Part shown: one piece after another, positions 8,314-17,356 of the stretch | Position numbering within the stretch: position 1 is the first letter of the stretch | How the letters are laid out: each line of letters starts with the position of its first letter | Assembly: GCA_044598425.1 (NCBI GenBank) | Contig: CP172536.1 | Coordinates: forward strand, 2,790,001 to 2,854,000 | DNA length: 64,000 bases | Direction of reading: 5' to 3' | Source of the DNA: JAEVLT01 sp044598425 | GTDB taxonomy: Bacteria; Bacillota; Bacilli; Bacillales; Cytobacillaceae | Notes under the pieces: model-generated | Seen by the model: the letters and a program-made list of their open reading frames with translations, nothing else | What the model was told of the DNA's origin: nothing | The model's database searches: none | Position numbers and translations under genes: made by a program

Positions 8314-8541
8314 AATGAGTACTCAAATCGATTCGACACCGACCTTGGTCCGAAAATGACTTTTTGAACAAAAAGAAAACAGAGAATTTAGGTTATGGAA
8401 AATGTAGTTAATGGAGAATTTTTAGAACGGATTGTTTATAATGTATTGAAACGGTTTTATTTCAGATTATTAGTATATTTTTTTCCTTTTTGCTAAGAGG
8501 AAAAAATAACTAATATGAATCAATTTCATAATTGCTTCTAA

Positions 8542-8730
8542 GAAAAGCGCAAGCGCCCTTGGTCATCGACGTAAGGAGGTGGACTAAAGCCGAGTGAGAT
8601 AAAGGAGAGTCGAAAGACGGTAGTCTTTCGTTCTCGACTTATCGTAGACGAGGCAAGGGAAGCGACGTAGTCGATAGGGCGCTTGTGCTAGACAGTTATC
8701 GAAGTTAAGATATAAATTCTGATAGTATAA
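8542..8730 (+). repeat. Mobile repeat, subtype A, copy 1 (189 bp)
   Basis: It begins GAAAAGCGCAAGCGCCC and ends with the complementary GGGCGCTTGTGC followed by the conserved tail ACAGTTATCGAAG...GATAGTATAA. The interior holds the subtype A hairpin CGAAAGACGGTAGTCTTTCG. It is joined tail to head with the next copy. Confidence 0.9.
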
Positions 8731-8915
8731 GAAAAGCGCAAGCGCCTTGCTCATCGGCGTACGGACTGGAGGCCCTTCGACTAAAGATAAAGGAAACACG
8801 GTGAGCGTAGCGAGCCGATGTTGACTTATCGTAGGGAGAAGGACGAAGTACGCTAGCCGATAGGCGCTTGCGCTAGACAGTTATCGAAGTTAAGATATAA
8901 ATTCTGATAGTATAA
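8731..8915 (+). repeat. Mobile repeat, subtype B, copy 2 (185 bp)
   Basis: It has the same GCGCAAGCGCC/GGCGCTTGCGC ends and the same tail as copy 1, but a different interior (TCATCGGCGTACGGACTGG ... GTACGCTAGCCGATA), which folds back on itself. TATAA flanks it on both sides. Confidence 0.9.
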
Positions 8916-8923
8916 AAAAATCA

Positions 8924-9454
8924 TCACGCTAAAAAAATTCCCCCATACACAAGAGAAGCAACGATGACATAAGCCGGGTGAATCTTCCATTTTTCAAGCA
9001 GCAGGAAGCTGGCAACTATGAGAAAAACCGTTTGCCACGAACCGATTCCTTGATAGGATTCAGCAAAAAAAGAATAAGCCATCATACCAAGTAAAACGGC
9101 AATTGTCGGTCGGATGTAAAGTGTCATCCGTTTGACTTTTGGAGAATCTTTAAATTTGTACAATAACCCCAACAGCCCCAACATGAGGATAAGTGATGGA
9201 GCGACCGACGCAAACTCAGCCACTAAAACTCCCGGGATGCCCGCTTGTTGGTAACCGACATATCCAGCGAGTTTCGTTGCAATCGGCCCTGGAAGCGCAT
9301 TGGCTAATGCGAGGACTTCACTGAACTCGCTTACAGACATCCATCCATAATGCTGAACGACTTCGTTCTCAACAAGGGGAATGGAAGCCGGACCTCCGCC
9401 ATAGCCGACTAAACCAGGTATAAGGAAGGCGAGAAACAGTTTCCAGTAAATCAT
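8924..9454 (-). CDS. ywrA: Chromate transporter subunit (short CHR domain)
   Basis: A 176-residue membrane protein of the short-chain CHR family with the motifs GLVGYGGGPASIPLVENEVV and ANALPGPIATKLAGYVGY near the N-terminus, then hydrophobic helices. I chose the ATG at 9454, which overlaps the upstream gene's stop (ATGA); the longer frame reads through that gene. Two half-size CHR proteins usually work as a pair to export chromate or a related oxyanion. Length and position match YwrA of B. subtilis. Confidence 0.87.
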   Translation of the reverse strand: MIYWKLFLAFLIPGLVGYGGGPASIPLVENEVVQHYGWMSVSEFSEVLALANALPGPIATKLAGYVGYQQAGIPGVLVAEFASVAPSLILMLGLLGLLYKFKDSPKVKRMTLYIRPTIAVLLGMMAYSFFAESYQGIGSWQTVFLIVASFLLLEKWKIHPAYVIVASLVYGGIFLA

Positions 9455-10023
9455 GCTGACATACTCCCTTCCTTGTCTTTCTTTTTCGATTTTCCTCCTT
9501 TTTGGAGGAGCGCTGCAGCGATTAGCACCGCAATTAAAATTCCTGGGTTTACGTTTAAAAACTGCAATAATAGTAAACTGATGATCGAAAAAATGATCGC
9601 CTTCGTCCATCCCAATCCTTTTTTAGCATTCACTAGGAATTCCCACGTTAACACGGCGAGCATAACACCTACAACCGGCACTACCGCTTTTGTCATTCCA
9701 GAAACCCACTGCAGATGCCGAAATGTTGAAATCGATTTTAAAAACACAATCATTAACAAAATCGTGGGAATAATGGTTGATAGGGTTGCATTTATAATTC
9801 CGAGAACCCCGCCAACCCGGTAGCCGATGTAGCCGGCTAATTTTGTGGCGATCGGCCCGGGAAGCGTATTAGCCAGCGCTAAAATATCGGAAAATTCATC
9901 ATCATTCATCCATTTATAATGATCGACAACTTCCTTGTGAACAAGCGGAATCGACGATGGGCCCCCGCCGTACCCGAGCATACCCACTTTAAAAAAAGCG
10001 TAAAAAAGCTGTAATTGTTTCAT
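9451..10023 (-). CDS. ywrB: Chromate transporter subunit (short CHR domain)
   Basis: A 190-residue paralogue of the next gene with GMLGYGGGPSSIPLVHKEVV and ANTLPGPIATKLAGYIGY, several transmembrane segments and a highly basic C-terminal tail (GGKSKKKDKEG). It is translationally coupled to ywrA by an ATGA overlap. It begins 99 nt after the gamma-glutamyltransferase gene on the same strand, so the three may form one operon. The substrate is not certain: CHR pairs are annotated as chromate exporters, mostly by homology. Confidence 0.87.
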   Translation of the reverse strand: MKQLQLFYAFFKVGMLGYGGGPSSIPLVHKEVVDHYKWMNDDEFSDILALANTLPGPIATKLAGYIGYRVGGVLGIINATLSTIIPTILLMIVFLKSISTFRHLQWVSGMTKAVVPVVGVMLAVLTWEFLVNAKKGLGWTKAIIFSIISLLLLQFLNVNPGILIAVLIAAALLQKGGKSKKKDKEGSMSA

Positions 10024-10122
10024 CAGAGCTCCTTTCAGTGAAAGTGACGGTAATCTATGTATCTACTAACGACCGTCCTTTCACAAAATCTTTTAAGTTG
10101 CTACACCACAAGGACGCTTTTT

Positions 10123-11733
10123 TCACCAGGCTGCAATCGCGCCATCTGTCCGATGCTCTGTTCCCCCAGAGAGCACGCCTGTTTCAGGGTCGCGCCAAAT
10201 AATTTGCCCACGGCCGAAGCTTCCTGAGTCAAGGGCTACTTGCACTTCATGCCCTTTTCTGGCGAGCTCTTGGGCAATATGCTGCGGAAAGTGGTGTTCA
10301 ACAAGCACTTTTTTCCCTTCTATCCATTGCCATCTAGCGGCATCCAATGCGGCTTGCGGATTCAGATGAAAATCTACCGTGTTCATTACCACTTGGACAT
10401 GACCTTGCGGCTGCATATAACCACCCATGACGCCAAATGGACCAATTGCTCCCCCATCTTTTGTTAAAAAGCCGGGAATGATCGTATGGTACGTTCTTTT
10501 GCCTGGCTTAAGAGCATTTTCACTCGTTGGATCCAATGAGAAATCATACCCGCGGTTTTGCAACGCAATTCCTGTTCCGGGAACAACAATTCCTGAGCCA
10601 AATCCCATGTAGTTGCTTTGAATATAAGACACCATGTTTCCTTCATCATCAGCGGCTGCCAAATAGACAGTTCCTCCACTTGGCGGTGTCCCTGGACCCG
10701 GCATAATGGCTTCCTCACCGATTATACAGCGCCTTGCCCCTGCAAAATCATCAGATAACAGCGATTCGACACTCACTGACATTTCTAATGGATCTGTGAT
10801 AAATTTTCTTCCATCTGCAAAAGCAAGCTTCATTGCCTCAATTTGTTTATGATAGGTTTCAGCAGATTCTTTTTCAGTAAACTGGAAGCCTTTTAACGTA
10901 TTTAACGCCAGCAACGCGACAAGTCCCTGCCCATTTGGCGGAATCTCCCAAACATCATAACCCCTATAGTTTACTGAAATTGGCTGAACCCATTTAGGAG
11001 TATATTCCGCTAAATCTTCAGCAGATAAAAAGCCATTATGCTTCTTGGAGAAATCAGCCATTTTTTCCGCTAATTCTCCACGGTAAAAGCTTTCTGCATT
11101 TGATTCCGCAATCATTCTTAACGTCTTTGCATGATCCGAGGAACTCCACATTTCACCGATTTTTGGCGCATGTCCATTTGGGGCGAAAGTATCAAACCAC
11201 CCCTGAAATTCTTCACCGGTTAAATTTTTCTTATAAAAATTGTAGGCTAAATTCCAATATTTCCCCAATATTGGCGTTAACGGATAGCCATTTTCAGCAT
11301 ATTCAATTGCCGGTCTTAGCACTTCAGTCAGCGGTAGCTTTCCAAAGCGTTTCGACAATGCTGCCCATGCAGAAGGAGCGCCGGGAACGGTTACCGGAAT
11401 TAGTCCGTGTTTCGGTATTTCGTTAAGGCCTCTCGCTTTGATCGCATCGATCGAAATACCTTTTGGTGATGGACCGCTTGCATTTAATCCATATAAGCTT
11501 TCATTCATCCAGACAAGCGCAAACGCATCCCCGCCAATTCCATTCGAAGTCGGCTCAACAACTGTTAAGCATGCAGCGGTAGCAATCGCTGCATCCACCG
11601 CATTTCCACCCTTTTTTAAGATATCCAGCCCCGCATTGGCCGCTAACGGCTGGGAAGTAGCTACCATTCCCTTTCTCGCAAAAACCGCCATGCGCTGCGA
11701 TGCATAGGGATAATTCAAATAATTTACAGTCAT
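10123..11733 (-). CDS. ywrD: Gamma-glutamyltransferase-like Ntn hydrolase
   Basis: The 536-residue protein is a one-chain precursor of the gamma-glutamyltranspeptidase family. The large-subunit part carries EPTSNGIGGDAFALVW and the predicted cleavage and catalytic Thr is at about residue 355 in SGGTVYLAAADDEGN. The small subunit ends GGTEHRTDGAIAAW. No signal peptide is visible, so it may be cytosolic, unlike secreted Ggt. I chose the ATG at 11733 with AGAGGATG upstream. It lies before the paired CHR transporters and opposite an Lrp-type regulator, the ywr arrangement of B. subtilis. The natural gamma-glutamyl substrate is unknown. Confidence 0.9.
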   Translation of the reverse strand: MTVNYLNYPYASQRMAVFARKGMVATSQPLAANAGLDILKKGGNAVDAAIATAACLTVVEPTSNGIGGDAFALVWMNESLYGLNASGPSPKGISIDAIKARGLNEIPKHGLIPVTVPGAPSAWAALSKRFGKLPLTEVLRPAIEYAENGYPLTPILGKYWNLAYNFYKKNLTGEEFQGWFDTFAPNGHAPKIGEMWSSSDHAKTLRMIAESNAESFYRGELAEKMADFSKKHNGFLSAEDLAEYTPKWVQPISVNYRGYDVWEIPPNGQGLVALLALNTLKGFQFTEKESAETYHKQIEAMKLAFADGRKFITDPLEMSVSVESLLSDDFAGARRCIIGEEAIMPGPGTPPSGGTVYLAAADDEGNMVSYIQSNYMGFGSGIVVPGTGIALQNRGYDFSLDPTSENALKPGKRTYHTIIPGFLTKDGGAIGPFGVMGGYMQPQGHVQVVMNTVDFHLNPQAALDAARWQWIEGKKVLVEHHFPQHIAQELARKGHEVQVALDSGSFGRGQIIWRDPETGVLSGGTEHRTDGAIAAW

Positions 11734-11985
11734 CACGTCACATCCTCTCAAGCTATCTCTCCGAAATGTCCTTTATATTCGCAAAACAATTTCATATGTT
11801 AATTGAAAAAGAAAAAATAATTAACAAATGGTTTTGCTCTTTTTACGAGTATAAACCAATTAAACGAAAAATTCCATAACTTTTAATAATTCGGAAATTT
11901 ATTTTTTTACACAATAAAGACATTGATCTTTTAAGATTTCATACGTTATGATGGTTTTACCAAAATGATGAAATGGGGATTGTGA

Positions 11986-12435
11986 ATGAAACTGGATGAA
12001 ATTGATAAAAAGATTTTGGAATTATTAAGCGAGCATGGGCGAATGTCCTATGTAGATATAGGAAAAGAATTAAACTTATCGAGGGTTTCGATTCGTGAAA
12101 GAGTGAACCAACTTTGGGATAACGGAGTAATCGAGAAATTTTCCGTGGTGATTAACTCTGAAAGAGTTGGAAAGAATGTATCCGCTTTTTTTGAGGTGGA
12201 TTGCGAGCCTGCTTCCCTCGTCAGAGTTGCCGAAACGTTGGCGAACAACCCGGTTGTGGCGAGCTGCTATCAAATGACAGGACCAAGCACGCTGCATATG
12301 CATGTCCTTGTCGAAGACTTTGCCAGACTTGAACAATTCATTAACGAAGAACTATACAGCTTGGAAGGAATTACGAGGGTGGAAAGCCATATTTTGCTGC
12401 GCCGTTTTAAGAGCCGTACGGGACTAAAACTATAA
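11986..12435 (+). CDS. ywrC: Lrp/AsnC family transcriptional regulator
   Basis: A 149-residue protein with an N-terminal winged HTH (about 1-60: DEIDKKILELLSEHGRMSYV, LNLSRVSIRERVNQL) and a C-terminal ligand-binding RAM domain (about 65-149). Lrp proteins form octamers and respond to amino acids. It is divergent from the gamma-glutamyltransferase and CHR genes, and the 250-bp AT-rich gap between them is the likely operator. It matches YwrC by neighbourhood. Confidence 0.88.
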   Translation: MKLDEIDKKILELLSEHGRMSYVDIGKELNLSRVSIRERVNQLWDNGVIEKFSVVINSERVGKNVSAFFEVDCEPASLVRVAETLANNPVVASCYQMTGPSTLHMHVLVEDFARLEQFINEELYSLEGITRVESHILLRRFKSRTGLKL

Positions 12436-12550
12436 CACGATTCTCCTATGATTTTTTCTGCATAAAAACTTCTTTTTAAAATGAAATGGAATGGAATGAT
12501 CCTCTAAGAGGCGATCATTTTAAAAAACTTATATTCACTTCTCATTCTAG

Positions 12551-12587
12551 AAAAAGGCAACTCATCAAGAAGAGAGGTTGCCTTTTT
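12551..12587. terminator. Bidirectional terminator between ywrC and ytzG
   Basis: The perfect stem AAAAAGGCAAC/GTTGCCTTTTT gives T runs on both strands. It lies between convergent genes. Confidence 0.85.
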
Positions 12588-12597
12588 AATCCAGTAT

Positions 12598-13317
12598 CTA
12601 TTTTACTTCGTAATCCTTTAACAATTGCACTTCTTCCTCCGTCAGTTCCCGGTATTCCCCAAGCTCAAGCGTTTCATCCAGCTCAAGCGGCCCCATGGAA
12701 ATTCGTTTTAAGTAAACAACCCTTTTGCCGACAGCTTCAAACATTCGTTTCACTTGGTGAAACTTCCCTTCTGTGATTGTCAGTTCAATATCGGAGTGAA
12801 TCCCGGATTTTAGAATGACTAATTCCCCCGGCTTTGTAACATAGCCGTCATCAAGGACAACTCCCTTCTGAAATGCAGCGGCATCTGCCTCTGTTACTTC
12901 TCCATCAATAACGGCAAAGTACGTCTTTGGCACATGCTTTTTCGGCGAAAGCAGACGATGGGCGAGTTGACCGTCGTTCGTTATCAAAAGCAGGCCTTCC
13001 GTATCCTTGTCTAGTCTTCCTACAGGAAATGGCTCATACACCTGGTCTTCGATCTCCAGCAAATCAATGACCGTTTCACTACGGTTGTCTTCCGTTGCCG
13101 ACAAAACACCAGGCGGCTTATTCATCATTATATAGATGAATTCCTTATATTCAATCACTTCGCCATGAAGAGTAATGCTGTCCTTGCTTGGGTCGACGTG
13201 CTGTTTGCCATCTTTCACAGCAATACCATTGACTTTCACTTGACCGCCTTTTAACAGCTGTTTTACTTCTTTCCTGCTGCCATAGCCAAGATTAGCAAGC
13301 AGCTTATCCATTCGCAT
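12598..13317 (-). CDS. ytzG: 16S rRNA pseudouridine synthase, RsuA family
   Basis: A 239-residue enzyme from the ATG at 13317, with an N-terminal S4 RNA-binding domain (MRMDKLLANLGYGSRKEVKQ) and the RluB/RsuA catalytic domain with VGRLDKDTEGLLLITNDG, where the Asp is the nucleophile. The family converts U516 (E. coli numbering) of 16S rRNA to pseudouridine. A longer in-frame extension reads back into the upstream gene and lacks family similarity, so I rejected it. It follows murJ by 23 nt on the same strand, as in B. subtilis. Confidence 0.9.
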   Translation of the reverse strand: MRMDKLLANLGYGSRKEVKQLLKGGQVKVNGIAVKDGKQHVDPSKDSITLHGEVIEYKEFIYIMMNKPPGVLSATEDNRSETVIDLLEIEDQVYEPFPVGRLDKDTEGLLLITNDGQLAHRLLSPKKHVPKTYFAVIDGEVTEADAAAFQKGVVLDDGYVTKPGELVILKSGIHSDIELTITEGKFHQVKRMFEAVGKRVVYLKRISMGPLELDETLELGEYRELTEEEVQLLKDYEVK

Positions 13318-13340
13318 ATATTTCACACTCCGCCAAAATA

Positions 13341-14963
13341 TTAAACCGGTAAGCGCAACTTCCGCTTGATGCTGTCCACACGCGAACCGAATAAGCGGTA
13401 AGCCAGTTTTGTTTTTAAACTTAAGTAAAAATAAATCCCCGTGCCGACAGCGGCACATATAAAAATAATCATGAGTGATTGGATTTTTGATGCAGGCGAC
13501 ATGAACAATAATAAAAACTTATAGGTAAGTTCTGTTCCAATCCACATCAATCCAGCAAAAATAACGATCAGCATGCTTCTTCGATACACAAGCCGGAATG
13601 GATAGCGCGAATACAGTTTTATCACAATTAAATTGACAAGGATTGCTGCTGTATAGCCGATTGCAGTGGCTAAAATGGCCCCTATTGTTCCCATTGTTTT
13701 TATAAGCGGGATATTCAGACTTAATTTTAACAATAAGCCGACAAGCAAGCTTAAAATCGTAAAACGCTGCTCATTTATTCCTTGTAAAATAGCCGCCGTA
13801 ACTGAATAAAGCGAAAATAGAATCGCAACCGGTGCATAGGCTCCGAGCACTTCAATTCCAAGCGGATCGTGTTCATAAAAGACGGTGTAAACAGGTTCGG
13901 CTAAAAGTGATAACCCAATCGCAGCAGGCAGTGTTAAAAACAGCAGCACTTGAAATGCCTGGTTGAGCTGATGATTCATGCTTTTGTGGTCGTGCTCCAC
14001 GAATGCTTTTGTGATGCTTGGGACAAGCGTCAGCGAAAAAGCTGTCGCCAGGGATACTGGAATAATAACAATCTTGTGCGACTCAAAGTTCAAAATCGAA
14101 AACGCAGTATCCGCTACCTTTGCCGAAACAATCCCCGCCATTGCGCGACTAAAGGTAAATTGGTCAATCAATTGGAATAAAGGGTTGGCAATCCCAACAA
14201 AAACAAACGGCGCCGCATAAATAAAGATCTCTTTATAAATTTGACCTAAGGAAATTTGTACAGTTCCCTTGTCCTGTTCAAGCAGTTCGTCTAAATAAGG
14301 CTTGCGTTTAAACCAATACCAAAAGAGCACAAGCAAACTTCCAATCGCACCAATAAAGGCGGCAAACGTCGCCACACTCACTGATTTTACAATTCCGCCA
14401 TTAAACCAGTGCAAAACAGCATACGCGCCGGCAAGTGTGAAACCAATCCGGACGATTTGTTCAACTACTTGAGAAACAGCAGAAGGCCCCATCGACTGGT
14501 GCCCTTGAAAATACCCTCTGATCAGGCTCATAAACGGCACAACAATCAGTGCAAAACTGACAGCTCGAATAACGGTTGCGACTTCATTAACAGAAAAAGT
14601 TTGCTTCTTATCGTTCGCGTTTATACTCATTTCAGCTACTGCCGGTGCACTTAAATAAAGAAGTAAAAAAGCAACCATTCCGGTCGTCATCATAATGAGC
14701 AAGCCGGATTTAAACAGCTTTCTGCCAACGGCATATTCTTCGAGGGCATTGTATTTCGAAATAAATTTTGAAACCGCGAGCGGCACACCCGCTGTCGCGA
14801 TGCTGATAAATATTGTATAAGGGACATAGGAAAACTGATAAAGCTGGGTTCCGTGTTTTCCAACAATTTGATAGAAAGGAATTACATAAAATAAGCCAAG
14901 AACTTTGGACAAAATCGTTCCAACTGTTAAAATAAACGTTCCTCTTAAAAGCTTAGACGACAT
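13341..14963 (-). CDS. murJ: Lipid II flippase, MurJ/YtgP (MATE-like polysaccharide transport family)
   Basis: A 540-residue polytopic membrane protein of the MviN/YtgP/SpoVB family with about 14 helices (LLRGTFILTVGTILSKVLGL at the N-terminus). YtgP is the B. subtilis MurJ that moves lipid II across the membrane for peptidoglycan synthesis. I chose the ATG at 14963 with AAGGAGAAGG upstream. The paralogue SpoVB is an alternative, but the neighbours (ytzG and ytfP) argue for YtgP. A mobile repeat lies 22 bp upstream of the start codon, so the native promoter has been moved away or replaced. Confidence 0.88.
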   Translation of the reverse strand: MSSKLLRGTFILTVGTILSKVLGLFYVIPFYQIVGKHGTQLYQFSYVPYTIFISIATAGVPLAVSKFISKYNALEEYAVGRKLFKSGLLIMMTTGMVAFLLLYLSAPAVAEMSINANDKKQTFSVNEVATVIRAVSFALIVVPFMSLIRGYFQGHQSMGPSAVSQVVEQIVRIGFTLAGAYAVLHWFNGGIVKSVSVATFAAFIGAIGSLLVLFWYWFKRKPYLDELLEQDKGTVQISLGQIYKEIFIYAAPFVFVGIANPLFQLIDQFTFSRAMAGIVSAKVADTAFSILNFESHKIVIIPVSLATAFSLTLVPSITKAFVEHDHKSMNHQLNQAFQVLLFLTLPAAIGLSLLAEPVYTVFYEHDPLGIEVLGAYAPVAILFSLYSVTAAILQGINEQRFTILSLLVGLLLKLSLNIPLIKTMGTIGAILATAIGYTAAILVNLIVIKLYSRYPFRLVYRRSMLIVIFAGLMWIGTELTYKFLLLFMSPASKIQSLMIIFICAAVGTGIYFYLSLKTKLAYRLFGSRVDSIKRKLRLPV

Positions 14964-14985
14964 AAAAATCCTTCTCCTTACATAA

Positions 14986-15171
14986 GAAAAGCGCAAGCGC
15001 CTTGGTCATCGGCGTACGGACTGGAGGCCCTTCGACTAAAGATAAAGGAAACACGGCGAGTGAGCGAGCCGATGTTGACTTATCGTAGGGAGGAGGACGA
15101 AGTACGCTAGCCGATAGGCGCTGGGGCTAGACAGTTATCGAAGTTCAGATATAAATTCGCTGATATTATAA
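14986..15171 (+). repeat. Mobile repeat, subtype B, copy 3 (186 bp)
   Basis: A close copy of the subtype B element, with CATAA/TATAA flanks and a degenerated right end (GGCGCTGGGGCTAG). It sits between divergent murJ and ytfP, right next to the murJ ribosome site. Confidence 0.88.
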
Positions 15172-15355
15172 AAAAAAGAAGTGCAAGTTCGACTTTTTTG
15201 CACGATACTAGTAGTGTACAACTTCTCAACCCACAACGCTACACTCGTATAAGGCAATTTTATAAAAAATCTTTTAAAACGAGATTTCCGAAAAGGTATG
15301 ATATGATCAATTCTAGTTTACCCTTAATGGAGACTCTGCAAAAGTTGGTGAAAAA

Positions 15356-16627
15356 ATGAAATACGATGTCATTGTGATAGGCGGCGGCCCTTCCGGTTTA
15401 ATGGCGGCGATCGCTGCCGGTGAGCATGGAGCAAAGGTGCTGTTGGTTGATAAAGGAGACAAGCTCGGCAGGAAGCTTGCCATCTCAGGCGGCGGACGCT
15501 GCAATGTCACCAATCGCATGCCAATTAATGAACTGATAAAACACCTTCCTGGAAACGGAAAGTTTTTATTCAGCGCCTTTTCGATTTTTAATAATGAAGA
15601 CATTATCGCTTTTTTTGAAAAAATGGGCATTGCGTTAAAAGAAGAAGATCATGGCCGAATGTTTCCTGTTACCGATAAAGCGCAATCCGTTGTCGATGCC
15701 CTTTTGGAAAAATTAGCGGCTCTAAATGTTTCGATCATCAAGAATACTCCAGTTGCGGACGTCGTATACGAAAATGGCGAAACAACCGCAGTAGTTTTAC
15801 AAGACGGTCGGAAAATTGCGGCCAAATATGTTGTCATTGCCGTTGGCGGCAAATCCGTCCCCCACACCGGATCGACCGGTGACGGCTACGCCTGGGCCGA
15901 AAAAGCCGGCCACACGATTACTGAGCTGTTCCCTACTGAAGTGCCAGTTACTTCAAATGAAGCTTTTATCAAAAGCAAAATTCTCCAAGGACTGTCGCTT
16001 CGGGATATCAACTTAAGCGTCCTGAATCCGAAAGGAAAACCAATCATTTCCCACCGAATGGATATGATTTTTACCCATTTTGGCATCAGCGGACCAGCCG
16101 TGCTGCGCTGCAGCCAGTTCGTCGTGAAAGCGATGAAGAAATGGAAGCTTAATGAAGTGGCGATGAGCTTGGACGCCCTTCCGGATCAAACTGAATCTAC
16201 TATTTTTGAAAAAATCAGCCTTTTGCTGAAAAACGAGCCAAAGAAGAGCATAAAAAATACGCTAAAAGGGCTGCTGCCCGAGCGCTATCTCCTTTTTCTC
16301 CTTGAAAAAAGCGAAATTGATGCGAATGCTCAGGGTGGAACGATTTCAAACGAAAAAGTACGGGCCTTTGCAAAAAACTGCAAGCATTTTACCTTTACAG
16401 TAAATGGAACGCTGCCGCTTGAAAAAGCATTTGTGACCGGCGGCGGAGTCTCGATCAAAGAAATTGAGCCACAGACAATGGCTTCAAAGAAAATGGCCGG
16501 CCTTTATTTTTGCGGGGAAATTCTCGACATTCACGGCTATACGGGCGGCTACAATATTACAGCAGCGCTTGTAACTGGAAGAATTGCCGGTACAAATGCT
16601 GCCCTAACAGCAAAACATCGGTCCTGA
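15356..16627 (+). CDS. ytfP: FAD-dependent oxidoreductase, HI0933/YtfP family
   Basis: A 423-residue flavoprotein whose N-terminal Rossmann motif VIGGGPSGLMAAIAAGEHG and the following VDKGDKLGRKLAISGGGRCN are hallmarks of the BaiN/HI0933 family. A C-terminal FAD-contact segment reads GGYNITAALVTGRIAG. The family is predicted to be an NAD(P)/FAD-dependent oxidoreductase; its physiological substrate is not established. It is divergent from murJ. The last codons form part of a hairpin. Confidence 0.9.
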   Translation: MKYDVIVIGGGPSGLMAAIAAGEHGAKVLLVDKGDKLGRKLAISGGGRCNVTNRMPINELIKHLPGNGKFLFSAFSIFNNEDIIAFFEKMGIALKEEDHGRMFPVTDKAQSVVDALLEKLAALNVSIIKNTPVADVVYENGETTAVVLQDGRKIAAKYVVIAVGGKSVPHTGSTGDGYAWAEKAGHTITELFPTEVPVTSNEAFIKSKILQGLSLRDINLSVLNPKGKPIISHRMDMIFTHFGISGPAVLRCSQFVVKAMKKWKLNEVAMSLDALPDQTESTIFEKISLLLKNEPKKSIKNTLKGLLPERYLLFLLEKSEIDANAQGGTISNEKVRAFAKNCKHFTFTVNGTLPLEKAFVTGGGVSIKEIEPQTMASKKMAGLYFCGEILDIHGYTGGYNITAALVTGRIAGTNAALTAKHRS

Positions 16628-16645
16628 TATGTTTTCAGGACCGAT
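16618..16645. terminator. Hairpin between convergent ytfP and cse60
   Basis: TCGGTCCTG/CAGGACCGA forms a perfect 9-bp stem spanning both gene ends. There is no strong T run, so it is a weak terminator or stabilising structure. Confidence 0.5.
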
Positions 16646-16820
16646 AAATGATCATTGCCGTAAAACAATAGATTTGCTCTTCCTCTTCATCCTCTGGAAG
16701 AGCGGCAACATTGTATTTAATATCAATTAGTTTCTTGTCATCGATTCCCTTTAGAAATCGATTCATTTCCCATTCGAGATCTTTTTCGTGTTCGCGATCA
16801 AATAGTTTTACCTTAATCAT
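16635..16820 (-). CDS. cse60: Cse60-like small sporulation protein
   Basis: The 61-residue protein begins MIKVKLFDREHEKDLEWEMN and ends CFTAMIIYRS. It resembles the family of B. subtilis Cse60 (about 60 aa), a product of a SigE-dependent sporulation gene of unknown biochemical role. GGGAGG lies about 10 nt before the ATG. The acidic stretch PEDEEEEQ separates the two conserved parts. I did not find a clear SigE promoter upstream, so sporulation control is by family only. Confidence 0.72.
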   Translation of the reverse strand: MIKVKLFDREHEKDLEWEMNRFLKGIDDKKLIDIKYNVAALPEDEEEEQIYCFTAMIIYRS

Positions 16821-16966
16821 GATCCGGTCTCCTCCCTTCTTTCTTCATTCTGTCCATTTTTCGAAATTTTTAAAATATTAATTTATGAATATTTTAAGAA
16901 AATTTTAAGATTGGACTTGTATAGTTCTTTTTAGGCAATCGATTTATCTTGAAGGGAGCCAGAAAA

Positions 16967-17356
16967 TTGAACAAAAAACAATTCACTTCCTGGGGAGTCA
17001 GTTTCGGAAGTCTTGCATTAGTGGCCGGAATGGTTTCATACCTGGGAGTAACAAACGGCGTAAAATCAAGCAAAACAAATATATCCAGTCAAGTACCTGC
17101 AAACAGCCAACCATCAGCCCAGCCCAGCCAAAGTGATGGGAGTAGTCAGAGTGATAACAGTGCCCTTAGTCCATCAATCGATCAGAGTCAGCCATCATCC
17201 TCTTTCTCAGATGGCAGCAATTCCTTGAACAGTGATGGCGGGTCAACATTTGACAATAGTTCTCAGGCTTTTGATGGAAACAGCAATTCGTTTTCAAACG
17301 ACAGCACAAACAATCGCCGCGGCAGACGTTTTGATACAACAACGGGTGGTACCTGA
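16967..17356 (+). CDS. Small membrane-anchored Ser/Asn-rich protein with a C-terminal flavinylation-like motif
   Basis: I chose the TTG at 16967 behind GAAGGGAG, giving 129 residues. A short basic N-terminus (MNKKQ) precedes one hydrophobic segment (about 8-30). Then follows an approximately 80-residue low-complexity linker rich in Ser, Gln, Asn and Asp, and a basic patch NNRRGRR. The last seven residues are DTTTGGT, which resembles the D-x-x-[ST]-G-A-[ST] motif whose final Thr/Ser receives FMN from ApbE, with Gly in place of Ala. Its stop overlaps the start of the apbE gene, so the two are coupled. I infer that it is an FMN carrier tethered to the membrane. No known family is recognised. Confidence 0.7.
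   Translation: MNKKQFTSWGVSFGSLALVAGMVSYLGVTNGVKSSKTNISSQVPANSQPSAQPSQSDGSSQSDNSALSPSIDQSQPSSSFSDGSNSLNSDGGSTFDNSSQAFDGNSNSFSNDSTNNRRGRRFDTTTGGT

Noticed and set aside
8584..8799. Protein gene inside the two mobile repeats (and the similar frame at 29278-29559)
   Set aside because: The frames follow the repeat sequence, run across the subtype A/B junction or flank, have no ribosome site, and change with each copy.
9455..9610. 52-residue N-terminal extension of the ywrA product
   Set aside because: It overlaps ywrB in another frame and has no CHR-domain similarity; the ATGA overlap start fits better.
12486..12776. 96-residue frame on the plus strand at the end of ytzG
   Set aside because: It spans the bidirectional terminator and then runs antisense to ytzG, with no coding signature.
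13318..13458. N-terminal extension of the pseudouridine synthase
   Set aside because: It overlaps the murJ 3' end out of frame; the S4 domain begins at MRMDKLL.
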